Assembly: GCF_040359615.1 (NCBI RefSeq)
Contig: NZ_CP132942.1
Coordinates: forward strand, 558,001-622,000
Source: Tunturibacter psychrotolerans
GTDB lineage: Bacteria; Acidobacteriota; Terriglobia; Terriglobales; Acidobacteriaceae
DNA length: 64,000 nucleotides
Direction: 5' to 3'
Shown: positions 55,033 to 62,848 of the stretch, piece by piece
Layout: the number at the start of each line of letters is the position of its first letter
How positions within the stretch are numbered: position 1 is the stretch's first letter
Made by a program: the position numbers and the translations under genes
Notes under the pieces: model-generated
What the model saw: only the letters and a program-made list of their open reading frames with translations
Told to the model about the DNA's origin: nothing
The model's database searches: none

Positions 55033-55100
55033 CTGTCAAGCCCCGAAAACCGATATCAGCCATAAAATGAGCAAGATACGTGTGGCGCATGAGTTACGCC
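55033..55100 (+). repeat. Intergenic element A, copy 2
   Basis: CTGTCAAGCCCC at the left, ACGTGTGGCGCATGAGTTACG at the right (19-20 nt blocks), with an unrelated middle. It parallels 11080-11147 and likewise lies after a plus-strand gene. Confidence 0.6.
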
Positions 55101-55133
55101 CATTCCGCTATCATTGAAACAGAGAGAAAAAGA

Positions 55134-55170
55134 AGGCCCCCGCGACCAAACCGCTGGGGCCGTCCTTTTG
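55134..55170 (+). terminator. Probable Rho-independent terminator
   Basis: Stem GGCCCC-C-GC paired with GC-T-GGGGCC around an 9-nt loop, with an A-rich left flank and GTCCTTTTG after the stem. It would end transcripts coming from the alpha/beta hydrolase gene or from within element A. Confidence 0.5.
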
Positions 55171-55344
55171 TCCTTCGCTAACCCTTTTAGAAAGACGAAT
55201 TTACCTGTAACCCATTTGAATGGGCGAATTTACAGACATCAAAAATCGCAAATAACTCATTCAAAGCAAGTTAAAGGGGATAACCCCCCAGGGGGCACCC
55301 CCCGGAAAGCATCAGCCATGCGCAGATCTACCCAAATCCCGCCC

Positions 55345-56526
55345 TCACGAACTCAAAGGACGGACAGGGCTGATGCGCCCATCGCGCAACGCAAACAACT
55401 CCCCCCGCCAAACCACCGTATCGCCGGCGAAGCTCCACGCCCAGAAGCCCAACCCAAAGAAGTCGCGCAATGGCAACAGCGAAAGGTCGCGCAGAACCTG
55501 CTCATCGCCCAGCACCCCCACGCCCACCGACAGCGCCACCGCCACACGAGCCAGCAGCACAACACTCAGCAAAGAAAAACTCCAAAGCGCCAGCCCGCTA
55601 GCAACACAGGTCATCACCGCCCACGGCAACGCGTAGGTCACGCCCAGCCCCAGATACCCCAGCTTTCGCGAGTCCCGAGTCGACCGCGCCCAGCGCAGTT
55701 GATGGTCCCTGAACCCGCGATAGTGATACTCCGGCACCGTCGTCTCCACCACCTCGTTCGAAAGCTCCACGCGATATCCAGCCGCCGCGATACGCGCGCC
55801 CATCTCGTAGTCATCGGCAAGATACTCCGCCAGCGGTTCCAACCCTCCCGCCTTCGCCAGCACTCCCTTGCTCGTAGCAAGCGTCGAGCCCAGCCCAAAT
55901 CGAATCCCGCCTTCGAGCCTTCGCGCCGTCAGCACCCCCGGCAGAAAATCGGTCGAAATTCCCAAAGCCTCGAGCCGCGACCACACCGTCAGCGCGCCAC
56001 CCTTCTCTGCAGTGCGCCCGATATACGGAGCCGTCACCATACCAACATTGGCGTCCGAAAAACACTGCATCACCCGCGCCAAATACTTGGGAGACACGCG
56101 AATATCGCTGTCGTTGATCAGCACATGTTCATACTTCGCCTCGCGCAGCATCTGCACCAGGTTGCTCACCTTGCCCGAGGTGCCCAGTCGCTCCCGGCAC
56201 TCCACCAACCGGATTGCACAGTCAGGAAACTCCGCCTGCAGCCGCTCGATCTCACCCACCGCGGGATCGTTCAGGCTGCTCACACCAAAGACAATCTCAA
56301 ACTTCCCCGCATACTCCTGGCGGCAGTGGCTCACCAGCCCCGCATACATGCGCTGGTCCACGCCCTTCACCGGCTTCAGAATAGTGACATCGGGCGCAAA
56401 CCCGGCGTCGACACTCTTCCGCTGCCAGTAATGTACGAAGTTCCGGGTTCCCCACAGCGCCAGCAGCAGATAAGCGAGCCCGGCAAGGGTCAGCAGTGTC
56501 GTGATCGCCTCAATTGCAGTGGCCAT
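55345..56526 (-). CDS. hpnI: HpnI/ceramide glucosyltransferase-like (GT21) glycosyltransferase
   Basis: A 393-aa membrane GT-A enzyme. N-terminal helix (TLLTLAGLAYLLLALWG), then DVTILKPVKGVDQRMYAG, the DxD-type YEHVLINDSDIRVSPKYL, the catalytic Asp in AEYLADDYEMGARIAA, and HQLRWARSTR (Q/RxxRW). C-terminal hydrophobic helices anchor it. In hopanoid producers HpnI adds N-acetylglucosamine to bacteriohopanetetrol, but the sequence fits the wider ceramide-glucosyltransferase family too. No other hopanoid gene is in the window. A GTAGACT box lies 6 nt before the ATG. Confidence 0.85.
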   Translation of the reverse strand: MATAIEAITTLLTLAGLAYLLLALWGTRNFVHYWQRKSVDAGFAPDVTILKPVKGVDQRMYAGLVSHCRQEYAGKFEIVFGVSSLNDPAVGEIERLQAEFPDCAIRLVECRERLGTSGKVSNLVQMLREAKYEHVLINDSDIRVSPKYLARVMQCFSDANVGMVTAPYIGRTAEKGGALTVWSRLEALGISTDFLPGVLTARRLEGGIRFGLGSTLATSKGVLAKAGGLEPLAEYLADDYEMGARIAAAGYRVELSNEVVETTVPEYHYRGFRDHQLRWARSTRDSRKLGYLGLGVTYALPWAVMTCVASGLALWSFSLLSVVLLARVAVALSVGVGVLGDEQVLRDLSLLPLRDFFGLGFWAWSFAGDTVVWRGELFALRDGRISPVRPLSS

Positions 56527-56532
56527 CTAAGT

Positions 56533-56538
56533 AGTCTA
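56533..56538 (-). promoter_or_regulatory. -10-like box TAGACT for hpnI, leaderless start
   Basis: On the minus strand GGTAGACT-ACTTAG-ATG: 6-nt spacing and no ribosome site. The heptamer GTAGACT is shared with ruvX, MFS and isoaspartyl peptidase genes. Confidence 0.5.
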
Positions 56539-56568
56539 CCGAACAGTCTCGCGTTGCCTGGCTTGAGT

Positions 56569-56721
56569 ACGCCCTGCGCGGGCTGCGGTCACTTCGTGAC
56601 ACGTATACCGGCTTCGCCCTGGGCCTCCCGATGGTCGGCGAAAATATCTCTCCGCGACCAACGGGAGCACCAACCGAAGGGGTATACAAGTCACGAAGTG
56701 ACCGCCCCACGCGCAGTGGGC
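56569..56721. repeat. Two-hairpin dispersed repeat, copy 4 (inverted pair)
   Basis: Left half in minus orientation (56569-56640) and right half in plus orientation (56652-56721) face each other across a 12-bp AT-richer spacer. Both carry GGTATAC and GTCAC-GAA-GTGAC; the right half has CCCAC-GCGCA-GTGGG, a covarying form of stem-loop 2. The flanks CGCCGACCATCGGGAG and CGCGACCAACGGGAG are related. It lies after the permease stop codon. Confidence 0.8.
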
Positions 56722-56728
56722 AGTGACC

Positions 56729-57976
56729 CTACTCGTACCGCAGCGCTTCGATCGGGTTCAGGTTCGCCGCCTTCCAAGCCGGATAAATCCCAAAGAGAAG
56801 TCCGATCCCGCACGAGCAGCAGAAGGCAAGGGCAACCCACAGCGCCGACAGCATCGACGGAAAGAAGAGGTGCAGCACCAAAGCGATCGCACTGCCAATG
56901 AGTACGCCAATGACGCCGCCAACAGCACACAGCGTAATGGCCTCCAGCGTGAACTGCGCGAGGATGGTCCGCTTGCTCGCGCCGATCGCCTTGCGCACCC
57001 CGATCTCCCGCGTTCGCTCCGTCACGCTGACCAGCATAATATTCATCACGCCGACCCCTCCCACCAACAACGCCACGCTGGAGAGAGCAAACAGCAGCAA
57101 AAACAGGCCGCCCGTGATCGTTGTCCATAAACGAGTCAGCGAATCGGTTCCAAAGATCGCGAAGTTGTTCGGTGCCTCGTTCTTCACCTTCCGCCTGCGC
57201 CGTAGCAGCTCCTCTATCTCATCCTGAACCAGCGTCTTGTTCTTTTGGTCATCAAACTTCAGGCTGATCCAGTAGTCCAGTATCTCGGGGTGGATCTTAT
57301 GGAACGTAGTCACCGGGAAGAACGCCTTGTTGTCCTCCGGGTTCTTGCCTCCCCCAAACGCCTGTTTCTGTTTTTCCATCACACCCACGACGGTAAACGT
57401 CATGCCCGCAATGGTCACATCCTGGCCCACCGGATCCGTCGGGCCGAACAGCCCGTCCGCCGTATCGATCCCCAGCACGACAACGTTCGCCGCCCGCTCC
57501 ACGTCGCTCTCGTTAAAGAAGCGTCCATCCTTCAAGTTGAGCTCATACACATCCTTCACGCTCGCCGTGTCACCCTCAAGGGTCGTCCCCTCCAGGATCT
57601 TGCTGCCGTATTTCACCGCTACCGTGCCCTCCACCCCGCTGTTGTCCCGATATTGCAATCCCGGCGTCACGGCCAACACATGCGGCAGATCCTTCATCGC
57701 CATCGCATCTTCATAGGTCAACTGCTTCCGCGTCAGCATCTCTGTCGTAGGCCGCACCCCAATCACCGGAAACCGGAAGACCCAGATCACATTCGTCCCC
57801 AGCGACTCCACCAGGCCAGCCACACTCGAGTTCAATCCATTAATCACCGACGAGATGATAATCACCGTCATCACGCCAATCACAATTCCCAGAATCGTCA
57901 GTCCGCTGCGCAGCTTGTTCGCCCGCAGCGTATCCAGAGCCATCGTTACCGTTTCTTTCGTATCGGCGATCCGCAT
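56729..57976 (-). CDS. MacB-type ABC transporter permease
   Basis: A 415-aa permease with one N-terminal helix (LRSGLTILGIVIGVMTVIIIS), a MacB periplasmic core (GTNVIWVFRFPV ... VERAANVVVLGIDTADGLFG), and three C-terminal FtsX helices with ERTREIGVRKAIGASKRTILAQF and NPIEALRYE at the end. Such permeases normally pair with a MacB-like ATPase, which is absent here. It begins 24 bp after the previous permease on the same strand (GGGAGG before the ATG at 57976), so the two may be co-transcribed and may form a heterodimer. Confidence 0.9.
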   Translation of the reverse strand: MRIADTKETVTMALDTLRANKLRSGLTILGIVIGVMTVIIISSVINGLNSSVAGLVESLGTNVIWVFRFPVIGVRPTTEMLTRKQLTYEDAMAMKDLPHVLAVTPGLQYRDNSGVEGTVAVKYGSKILEGTTLEGDTASVKDVYELNLKDGRFFNESDVERAANVVVLGIDTADGLFGPTDPVGQDVTIAGMTFTVVGVMEKQKQAFGGGKNPEDNKAFFPVTTFHKIHPEILDYWISLKFDDQKNKTLVQDEIEELLRRRRKVKNEAPNNFAIFGTDSLTRLWTTITGGLFLLLFALSSVALLVGGVGVMNIMLVSVTERTREIGVRKAIGASKRTILAQFTLEAITLCAVGGVIGVLIGSAIALVLHLFFPSMLSALWVALAFCCSCGIGLLFGIYPAWKAANLNPIEALRYE

Positions 57977-58000
57977 CAACGACCTCCCTGCTCCCGTGTT

Positions 58001-59224
58001 TCACTCCGATCTCAGCGCCACGATCGGATCCAGTTGCGCGGCCTTTCGCGCCGGATAGACACCGAAGAAGATTCCCGTACCGGTGGCCATCACCAGCCCG
58101 GCAATGACGCTCCACAGCGCAATTGTCGAAGGAAATCCCGCCAGAATCGTAATCACCTGCGCCACCAGAATTCCTCCGATCACGCCGAAGACTCCGCCGA
58201 CCAGCGCCATTGTCCCTGACTCGATCAAAAACTGCATCAGGATGTCCTTTGGACGCGCGCCGAGAGCCTTTCGGATGCCGATCTCGCGGGTCCGCTCAGT
58301 CACGCTCACCAGCATGATGTTCATAATGACGATGCCGCCGACAACCAGCGAAATCAGCGCCACAGCCCCGGCGACAGCCCCAAACGACCGGGTCACGATG
58401 CTGAAGAATCCCACCAGCGTATTGTTCGTATCCAACTCAAACGAATCCTCGGCTCCCGGAGCGTCATGCCGGCTCGATCGCACCAGAACCCTCACCTCGT
58501 CCGCCGCCGTCTCCAGCACCGGTCCAGCCTCGCCCGCCTTCACATAAATTATTAGCGTCTTCGCCGTCCCATAGCTCTTCTGAAACGCAGTCAGCGGCAC
58601 GGCGACCCAGTTGTCCTGGCTCGCACCAAACGTGCTCCCCTGTTTCTCGCTGATCCCAATCACCGTGTACGGCGTGCCGTCTACCCGCAACTCTTGTCCC
58701 AGCGGATCCACTCCAGCAAAAAGATGGTCCTCAATATCGGTCCCGATGATCGCCACATGCGAGGCATGCTCCTGATCCGCCTCCGTGAACCCGCGCCCCT
58801 GCATGATGTTCAGGTTCTGCAGCGAAGGCATCTGCCACGTATAGCCCCGGATGCTGGTATCGGTCGTGGACTCCGTCCCACGCACGATCTTCCCTATCAC
58901 GGTCTGCTGTGCGCCAATCCCGACGCAGTGCCTGCAGTTCGCAGCCACATATTGAAAGTCAGGGTAGAGGATGTTCTTGCGCTTCTGATACCGCTGATAG
59001 TCCTCCGGGCTAGTAATGATCTGCGGCATCTTCGAGACTGTGAAAACGTCCGCACCATAGCTGGCGAACTTTGTCGTGACGTAGGTGTTCGCGCCGTTGA
59101 CCAGCGTCACCACGGCGATCACGCTGGCCACGCCGATGACGACGCCAAGCAGGGTCAGGACAGAGCGAAGCTTGTTCGCCCAGAGCGACTGCAGCGCGAT
59201 CTTTACCGCCTCTTTGAATTCCAT
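58001..59224 (-). CDS. MacB-type ABC transporter permease
   Basis: About 407 aa from the ATG at 59224: MEFKEAVKIALQSLWANKL, helix VLTLLGVVIGVASVIAVVTLV, a periplasmic core, and C-terminal FtsX helices with ERTREIGIRKALGARPKDILM and LDPIVALRSE. A GC-poorer longer reading from 59377 adds 51 residues that look unlike the family. First gene of a two-permease operon without a linked ATPase or periplasmic adaptor. Confidence 0.88.
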   Translation of the reverse strand: MEFKEAVKIALQSLWANKLRSVLTLLGVVIGVASVIAVVTLVNGANTYVTTKFASYGADVFTVSKMPQIITSPEDYQRYQKRKNILYPDFQYVAANCRHCVGIGAQQTVIGKIVRGTESTTDTSIRGYTWQMPSLQNLNIMQGRGFTEADQEHASHVAIIGTDIEDHLFAGVDPLGQELRVDGTPYTVIGISEKQGSTFGASQDNWVAVPLTAFQKSYGTAKTLIIYVKAGEAGPVLETAADEVRVLVRSSRHDAPGAEDSFELDTNNTLVGFFSIVTRSFGAVAGAVALISLVVGGIVIMNIMLVSVTERTREIGIRKALGARPKDILMQFLIESGTMALVGGVFGVIGGILVAQVITILAGFPSTIALWSVIAGLVMATGTGIFFGVYPARKAAQLDPIVALRSE

Positions 59225-59630
59225 AGCCTTGTCTACCTTGGGTACGCTAGAGACTATCAGCCAGGGAGTCTCCAAAGCGAGATTTCCCTTGCCTCTCATA
59301 CGCAATCGAGCTGGGTTTTGTTCGCCCAGTGAGAGAGGTGCCTGTTTTTCACCTCCAAAAAAGTGCCCGTCCTCCATCCAGCCGCCCCTCCGGCATTCGA
59401 GTGAGAATTGTTCGCGCGACCCAACAACCGGCAGCGGTCAGTTTGATGTGAACGACTCAACTTGCCGAAAACCCGACTTTTCAGACAGGGTCCGCCTCAC
59501 CTTTCCGGATAGCCGGTTTTACGGCCAGTTGCCCAAAACACAGATCGATCTGAATAGTTCGATGAGCGCAATGGCCTGTTCTTGCCAATTGAGATTCAAC
59601 TGCCGATAGGCCGACTTTTGTCGTTCCTGA
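59225..59630. other. 406-bp intergenic region, no clear content
   Basis: Between the permease start and the HEAT protein stop. I see no gene, clear repeat or terminator. Base composition is less skewed than in adjacent regions. It must contain the permease-operon promoter. Confidence 0.5.
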
Positions 59631-61313
59631 TCATTTATCGGTTCGGCTGCGAATGCGGGCGATCAAGTCTGCTAGCCTCTTCTTCCCATCAGGATCAGGA
59701 TCTTCACTCTTATGCCCGCAGATGATCATCCCCTGTGCTGCATACTGCTGAAGAAGGGTTATCGTATCCTCATCGCCAATCTTGACCAGTGTGGTCTTCA
59801 CAATCAGTATTAAATCTCGGTTCACGGAAGGTCGAGGCTGAGGCTGCGTGGGACGTTGTCCCGGGCGGGTGGGAGGCTCCTCCGAAAAATCGAACTGTGG
59901 GCTCCCATTACATCGCAGGTCGTCAATCAATAACGGGATTATTGGTTTCGCCCGAGACTGACCGAGCCAGACAAGTACAGTACCAGAATAGACGCTGCAC
60001 GCCACTTCAGAATGGTGGGTGCGATCCAGGTCGAAGGCCAGGGCGTCCCACGCATCTTTGTGAGGCTCCAGATCCAGCATCAGCATACCCATCGCTGCTC
60101 TCAGCGTGACACCGCGGGAGCAACCAGTAGGTGCATCGGAAACATAAACCACGTACGAAAGGAAGACCGACTCCGGCTGCGTGCTGGCCAACGCCTTTCT
60201 CAACTCGGTAGTGATATCGGTTACGCGAACGACCTGAAGAATCTCGTCCTTTGCCTTATGATCTACTTCGAGCCAGCACAGTACAAGGCGCGACTGGCGG
60301 TAAGGATCGGCGGTAGCCAGAAACTGATGCATCGCCTTATGCCCCGCTTCGCCGCCACCCTTCAGCAAAACCCGGATGATTCCCTGCGCCTTGAAGCTTT
60401 GTGAAAAATCGAGGTTCTTTCCCAGCTCCGCAATTAGCCGGGAGATCCACTCCGGCGATAAGGGAGTTTCCTTCGACATCACACCGACCGCATACTGGTT
60501 CCCAATCGTTACCTCGTAGAATATGGCCTCCGAAAGCCGCGGATCCTCTACTCCTGACCGAACCAGGCTGTACATCGCTCGTTCGTTGATTGACGGTGGA
60601 GTCCCCAGCAATCGAAAGAGAGCAGCTTGCGCATCCTTGTCTTTGGGGAAGCTGCCCAGAGCGTCAATTGACTGGGCTTGCACAAGAGGCTCGATATCGT
60701 GCAGATCGACCAGGAGATTCGTAACCGCATCCTTCGAGGTGGGTTTCAACCGCTCAATGGCTTGTATAGCGTTCAGCTTGATCTGGTAAGAAAAATCGAG
60801 CGCAGCTGCAATTACCGCCGACATCGCGGCGCTGTCGGTCGGAGCGCTATCGACCAGCACCTTAAGAGCATTGAGCCGGACCGTGTAATTAGGATCCTTC
60901 ATCTCCTGGACAAAGCGAGCGGTGACCGGATCGACTGGCGCGGCTGGCTCGATCGTCTTCCGATTAGGCGGTGGTGTTGCTGTGGTTGTACGCCGAAGCA
61001 AAATGTTGAGAGGAATCTCCTCCGACGCGGCAAACTGCTGATCGTAAGCGGCGTAACCTGCCTTCTCCACGCGAATGTGTACCAGGTCCCCTGGAGGGAC
61101 CCCTTCGATTAGGAGCCGGAAGAATCCCTTACCATCGGTGATTTCGCTCTGCTGCGCAGTATCTCCCGACGCACTGACAGTCGCCCCGGCAACAGGGTTT
61201 TTGGTTGTTGCATCCTGAACGGTTCCTCTTAATTTGGTGACTTTGTCCTGCGCGGCAACGCAGGAACCTAAAAGGAACCAGAGGCAAACCGAGCGTGGGA
61301 GCGTCTTGATCAT
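59631..61313 (-). CDS. Exported carboxypeptidase-regulatory/HEAT-repeat protein
   Basis: A 560-aa protein with signal peptide (TLPRSVCLWFLLGSCVAAQ), a carboxypeptidase-regulatory beta-sandwich (KLRGTVQDATTKNPVAGATV ... GKGFFRLLIEGVPPGD, residues ~26-100), then a Pro/Thr linker and alpha-helical repeats (DPNYTVRLNALKVLVDSAPTD, FSYQIKLNAIQAIERLKPT, LVQAQSIDALGSFP), which look HEAT-like. No enzyme motif. It lies 10 bp after the 170-aa membrane protein gene with a similar regulatory domain. Codon use is mixed. Confidence 0.75.
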   Translation of the reverse strand: MIKTLPRSVCLWFLLGSCVAAQDKVTKLRGTVQDATTKNPVAGATVSASGDTAQQSEITDGKGFFRLLIEGVPPGDLVHIRVEKAGYAAYDQQFAASEEIPLNILLRRTTTATPPPNRKTIEPAAPVDPVTARFVQEMKDPNYTVRLNALKVLVDSAPTDSAAMSAVIAAALDFSYQIKLNAIQAIERLKPTSKDAVTNLLVDLHDIEPLVQAQSIDALGSFPKDKDAQAALFRLLGTPPSINERAMYSLVRSGVEDPRLSEAIFYEVTIGNQYAVGVMSKETPLSPEWISRLIAELGKNLDFSQSFKAQGIIRVLLKGGGEAGHKAMHQFLATADPYRQSRLVLCWLEVDHKAKDEILQVVRVTDITTELRKALASTQPESVFLSYVVYVSDAPTGCSRGVTLRAAMGMLMLDLEPHKDAWDALAFDLDRTHHSEVACSVYSGTVLVWLGQSRAKPIIPLLIDDLRCNGSPQFDFSEEPPTRPGQRPTQPQPRPSVNRDLILIVKTTLVKIGDEDTITLLQQYAAQGMIICGHKSEDPDPDGKKRLADLIARIRSRTDK

Positions 61314-61323
61314 TTTGATGATT

Positions 61324-61836
61324 TCACTTAGGCCGCATCTGCAGAATCAGGGCGTGGGTGGGAGGAATCACTGACTGATCTACTTTGAAATAGCCGTTTT
61401 TTGTCACCGAGAGCCGAACGGGATCCCGATTTATTCCGGGCAATGCAATTCGAAAGTTGCCGGTATCTTCCGAGGTGAAACTGGAACTCTGCCCGTCAAT
61501 TACGATGGTAGCTTGGCCAATCCCCATATTAGTTGACTGATCCACCACCGTTCCGGCAATGACCAGCGCTTCATCAGGTGCGGCAGCGACGCCGTCGGGT
61601 GCAGGTTGACTCCTATGCAGAATTGCTGTCGACCAGGCCCAGCCGAGAATCCCGAACATCGCAATACTCCACGAGAGGATTGCAATGTTTCTCAAAAGTC
61701 GATAGGCATCCCTTTTGGTAAGGGTCGGAAAAACGTTTTTACGAAGAATCTCGCGATACAAGAACAGGATCATCCCAATGGCCAATCCGGCCAGCCCCGC
61801 AATGCCTCCGAGTGTCCGAAAAATCTGGACTTCCAT
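61324..61836 (-). CDS. Membrane protein with carboxypeptidase-regulatory domain
   Basis: A 170-aa protein with two membrane helices, IAGLAGLAIGMILFLYREIL and IAILSWSIAMFGILGWAWST, separated by a basic cytoplasmic stretch, then an extracytoplasmic beta-sandwich: IAGTVVDQSTNMGIGQATIVI, SEDTGNFRIALPG, LSVTKNGYFKVDQSVIPP. First gene of the unit with the HEAT protein; stop-to-start distance 10 bp. The shared domain suggests that the two proteins act together at the membrane; function unknown. Confidence 0.7.
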   Translation of the reverse strand: MEVQIFRTLGGIAGLAGLAIGMILFLYREILRKNVFPTLTKRDAYRLLRNIAILSWSIAMFGILGWAWSTAILHRSQPAPDGVAAAPDEALVIAGTVVDQSTNMGIGQATIVIDGQSSSFTSEDTGNFRIALPGINRDPVRLSVTKNGYFKVDQSVIPPTHALILQMRPK

Positions 61837-62165
61837 TGATCCCCGCCAAATGTCGTGATTTTACAATCAAATAGGCAGCGGTTGACTGTTACCTGCTGGG
61901 CTGTGAGAAGCCATTTACTGCGATGGGGGCCTGCCTGTTCGACGCGGCCTTGAATCGGCAACTTCCGATAGTACATGGTACAAGCTCAGTTGTTGCTAAA
62001 TCGCCGATGCACTCATCAACAAATGAGATCAAGGCTAGTTGCCGAGTGGTCGGCTTGTCGGACAAGTGACGTCCGGTAGTTCCTTGAAAACGGGGGCTTC
62101 GGCAACTTCGACTATCTCGGACTCTAAGCTGCCCACCACCCAACAACCGGTGGGATACACTTATA
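61837..62165. other. 329-bp intergenic region before rnpB
   Basis: Holds the divergent promoters of the membrane-protein gene and rnpB. A TACACT box at 62156-62161 fits an rnpB start near 62168. No gene or repeat recognised. Confidence 0.5.
62156..62161 (+). promoter_or_regulatory. -10-like box TACACT for rnpB
   Basis: TACACT lies 6 nt before the inferred 5' end of RNase P RNA. -35 not identified. Confidence 0.4.
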
Positions 62166-62627
62166 CCTGCAGGCGGCTGGATGATCGCTGCCGCCTTCAC
62201 CCAAAAGGTGTTTGGCGGGGGAGGAAAGTCCGAACTCCGCAGGGCAGTGTGCCGGATAACGTCCGGGACGGAGGTTTCAAGACCTCTGGACGGCAAGTGC
62301 AACAGAGAATGAACCGCCTCAGGTTGGTGATTTACTTCGGTAAATCCGTTAGCGGCTTGGGGTAAGGGTGAAAAGGTGCGGTAAGAGCGCACCGCGCGGC
62401 CAGTAATGGACGCGGCAGGGTAAACCCCACACGGAGCAAGACCAAATAGGCAGGGATCTCGCCGCTCCTCTTCAGGCGGCGTGAGCGTATCGGCCCGATG
62501 CGCCCAGGCGGAGAGACTCGAAAGAGAGCCGAAACTTGCGGGTAGGTTGCTAAAGCGCCGCAGTAATGCGTCGCGTAGAGGAATGATCGTCTAAAACAGA
62601 ATTCGGCTTACGGGCCGTCTGCAAACC
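62166..62627 (+). ncRNA. rnpB: RNase P RNA, bacterial type A
   Basis: Catalytic RNA of RNase P, which trims tRNA 5' ends. Universal blocks: GAGGAAAGTCCGAACTCC near 62220, AACAGAGAATGAACCGCC, GGTAAGGGTGAAAAGGTGCG, GGTAAGAGCGCACCGCG, GGTAAACCCCACACGGAGCA and CCAAATAGGCAGGG, and near the 3' end ACAGAATTCGGCTTA. Helix P1 pairs TGCAGGCGGC near 62168 with GGCCGTCTGCA near 62613-62623. I place the ends by P1; uncertain by a few nt. Length about 460 nt is in the normal range. Confidence 0.96.
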
Positions 62628-62635
62628 TATGGCCT

Positions 62636-62690
62636 CGAAATCGCTCAAACGGTTTCGGGGCCGTCTCATTTTCCTGCGTATTTTTTTTGG
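62636..62690 (+). terminator. Possible rnpB terminator
   Basis: Hairpin CGAAATCG-CTCAAA-CGGTTTCG (62636-62657, one G-U pair) lies 9 nt past the inferred RNA end; T-rich runs follow, including eight T near 62682. Between hairpin and T run is a second copy of GGGCCGTCT, also present in the 3' strand of P1. Confidence 0.4.
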
Positions 62691-62765
62691 ATGTGGTGGA
62701 GAGGCGTTTTTGCTGGGTTTTTTGCGAATTATGGTTGCGTAATGTGGTGTTTTGGATGGTGAAAC

Positions 62766-62796
62766 GTGGTGACGTTGTGGTGTTTTGCGTGGCTGG
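62766..62796 (+). repeat. GTGGTG-type intergenic element, copy 2
   Basis: A 31-bp block starting GTGGTGACGTTGTGGTGTTT and ending TTTGCGTGGCTGG, within a G/T-rich stretch from about 62685 to 62800 between rnpB and ruvA. It matches the minus-strand block at 27929-27959 with about six differences. Confidence 0.5.
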
Positions 62797-62848
62797 AAGA
62801 GCACGCTTTTGGGCGACGAAAAATACGCCAACTTTTTGAGATTTATTT

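Larger units (their letters stand above)
54999..55344. other. 346-bp intergenic region with repeat and terminator
   Basis: Holds element A copy 2 (55033-55100) and a terminator-like hairpin (55134-55170). Near 55275-55310 is a run of G- and C-tracts (GGGGATAACCCCCCAGGGG) that could end hpnI transcription on the minus strand; this is weak. No gene recognised. Confidence 0.55.

Noticed and set aside
55114..56901. 595-codon plus-strand frame opposite hpnI
   Set aside because: Antisense of hpnI plus repeat sequence; residues such as GYTSHEVTAPRA come from the dispersed repeat.
58001..59377. 51-residue N-terminal extension of the second permease
   Set aside because: Not membrane-like, and homologous permeases begin near MEFKEAVKIALQSLWANKL.
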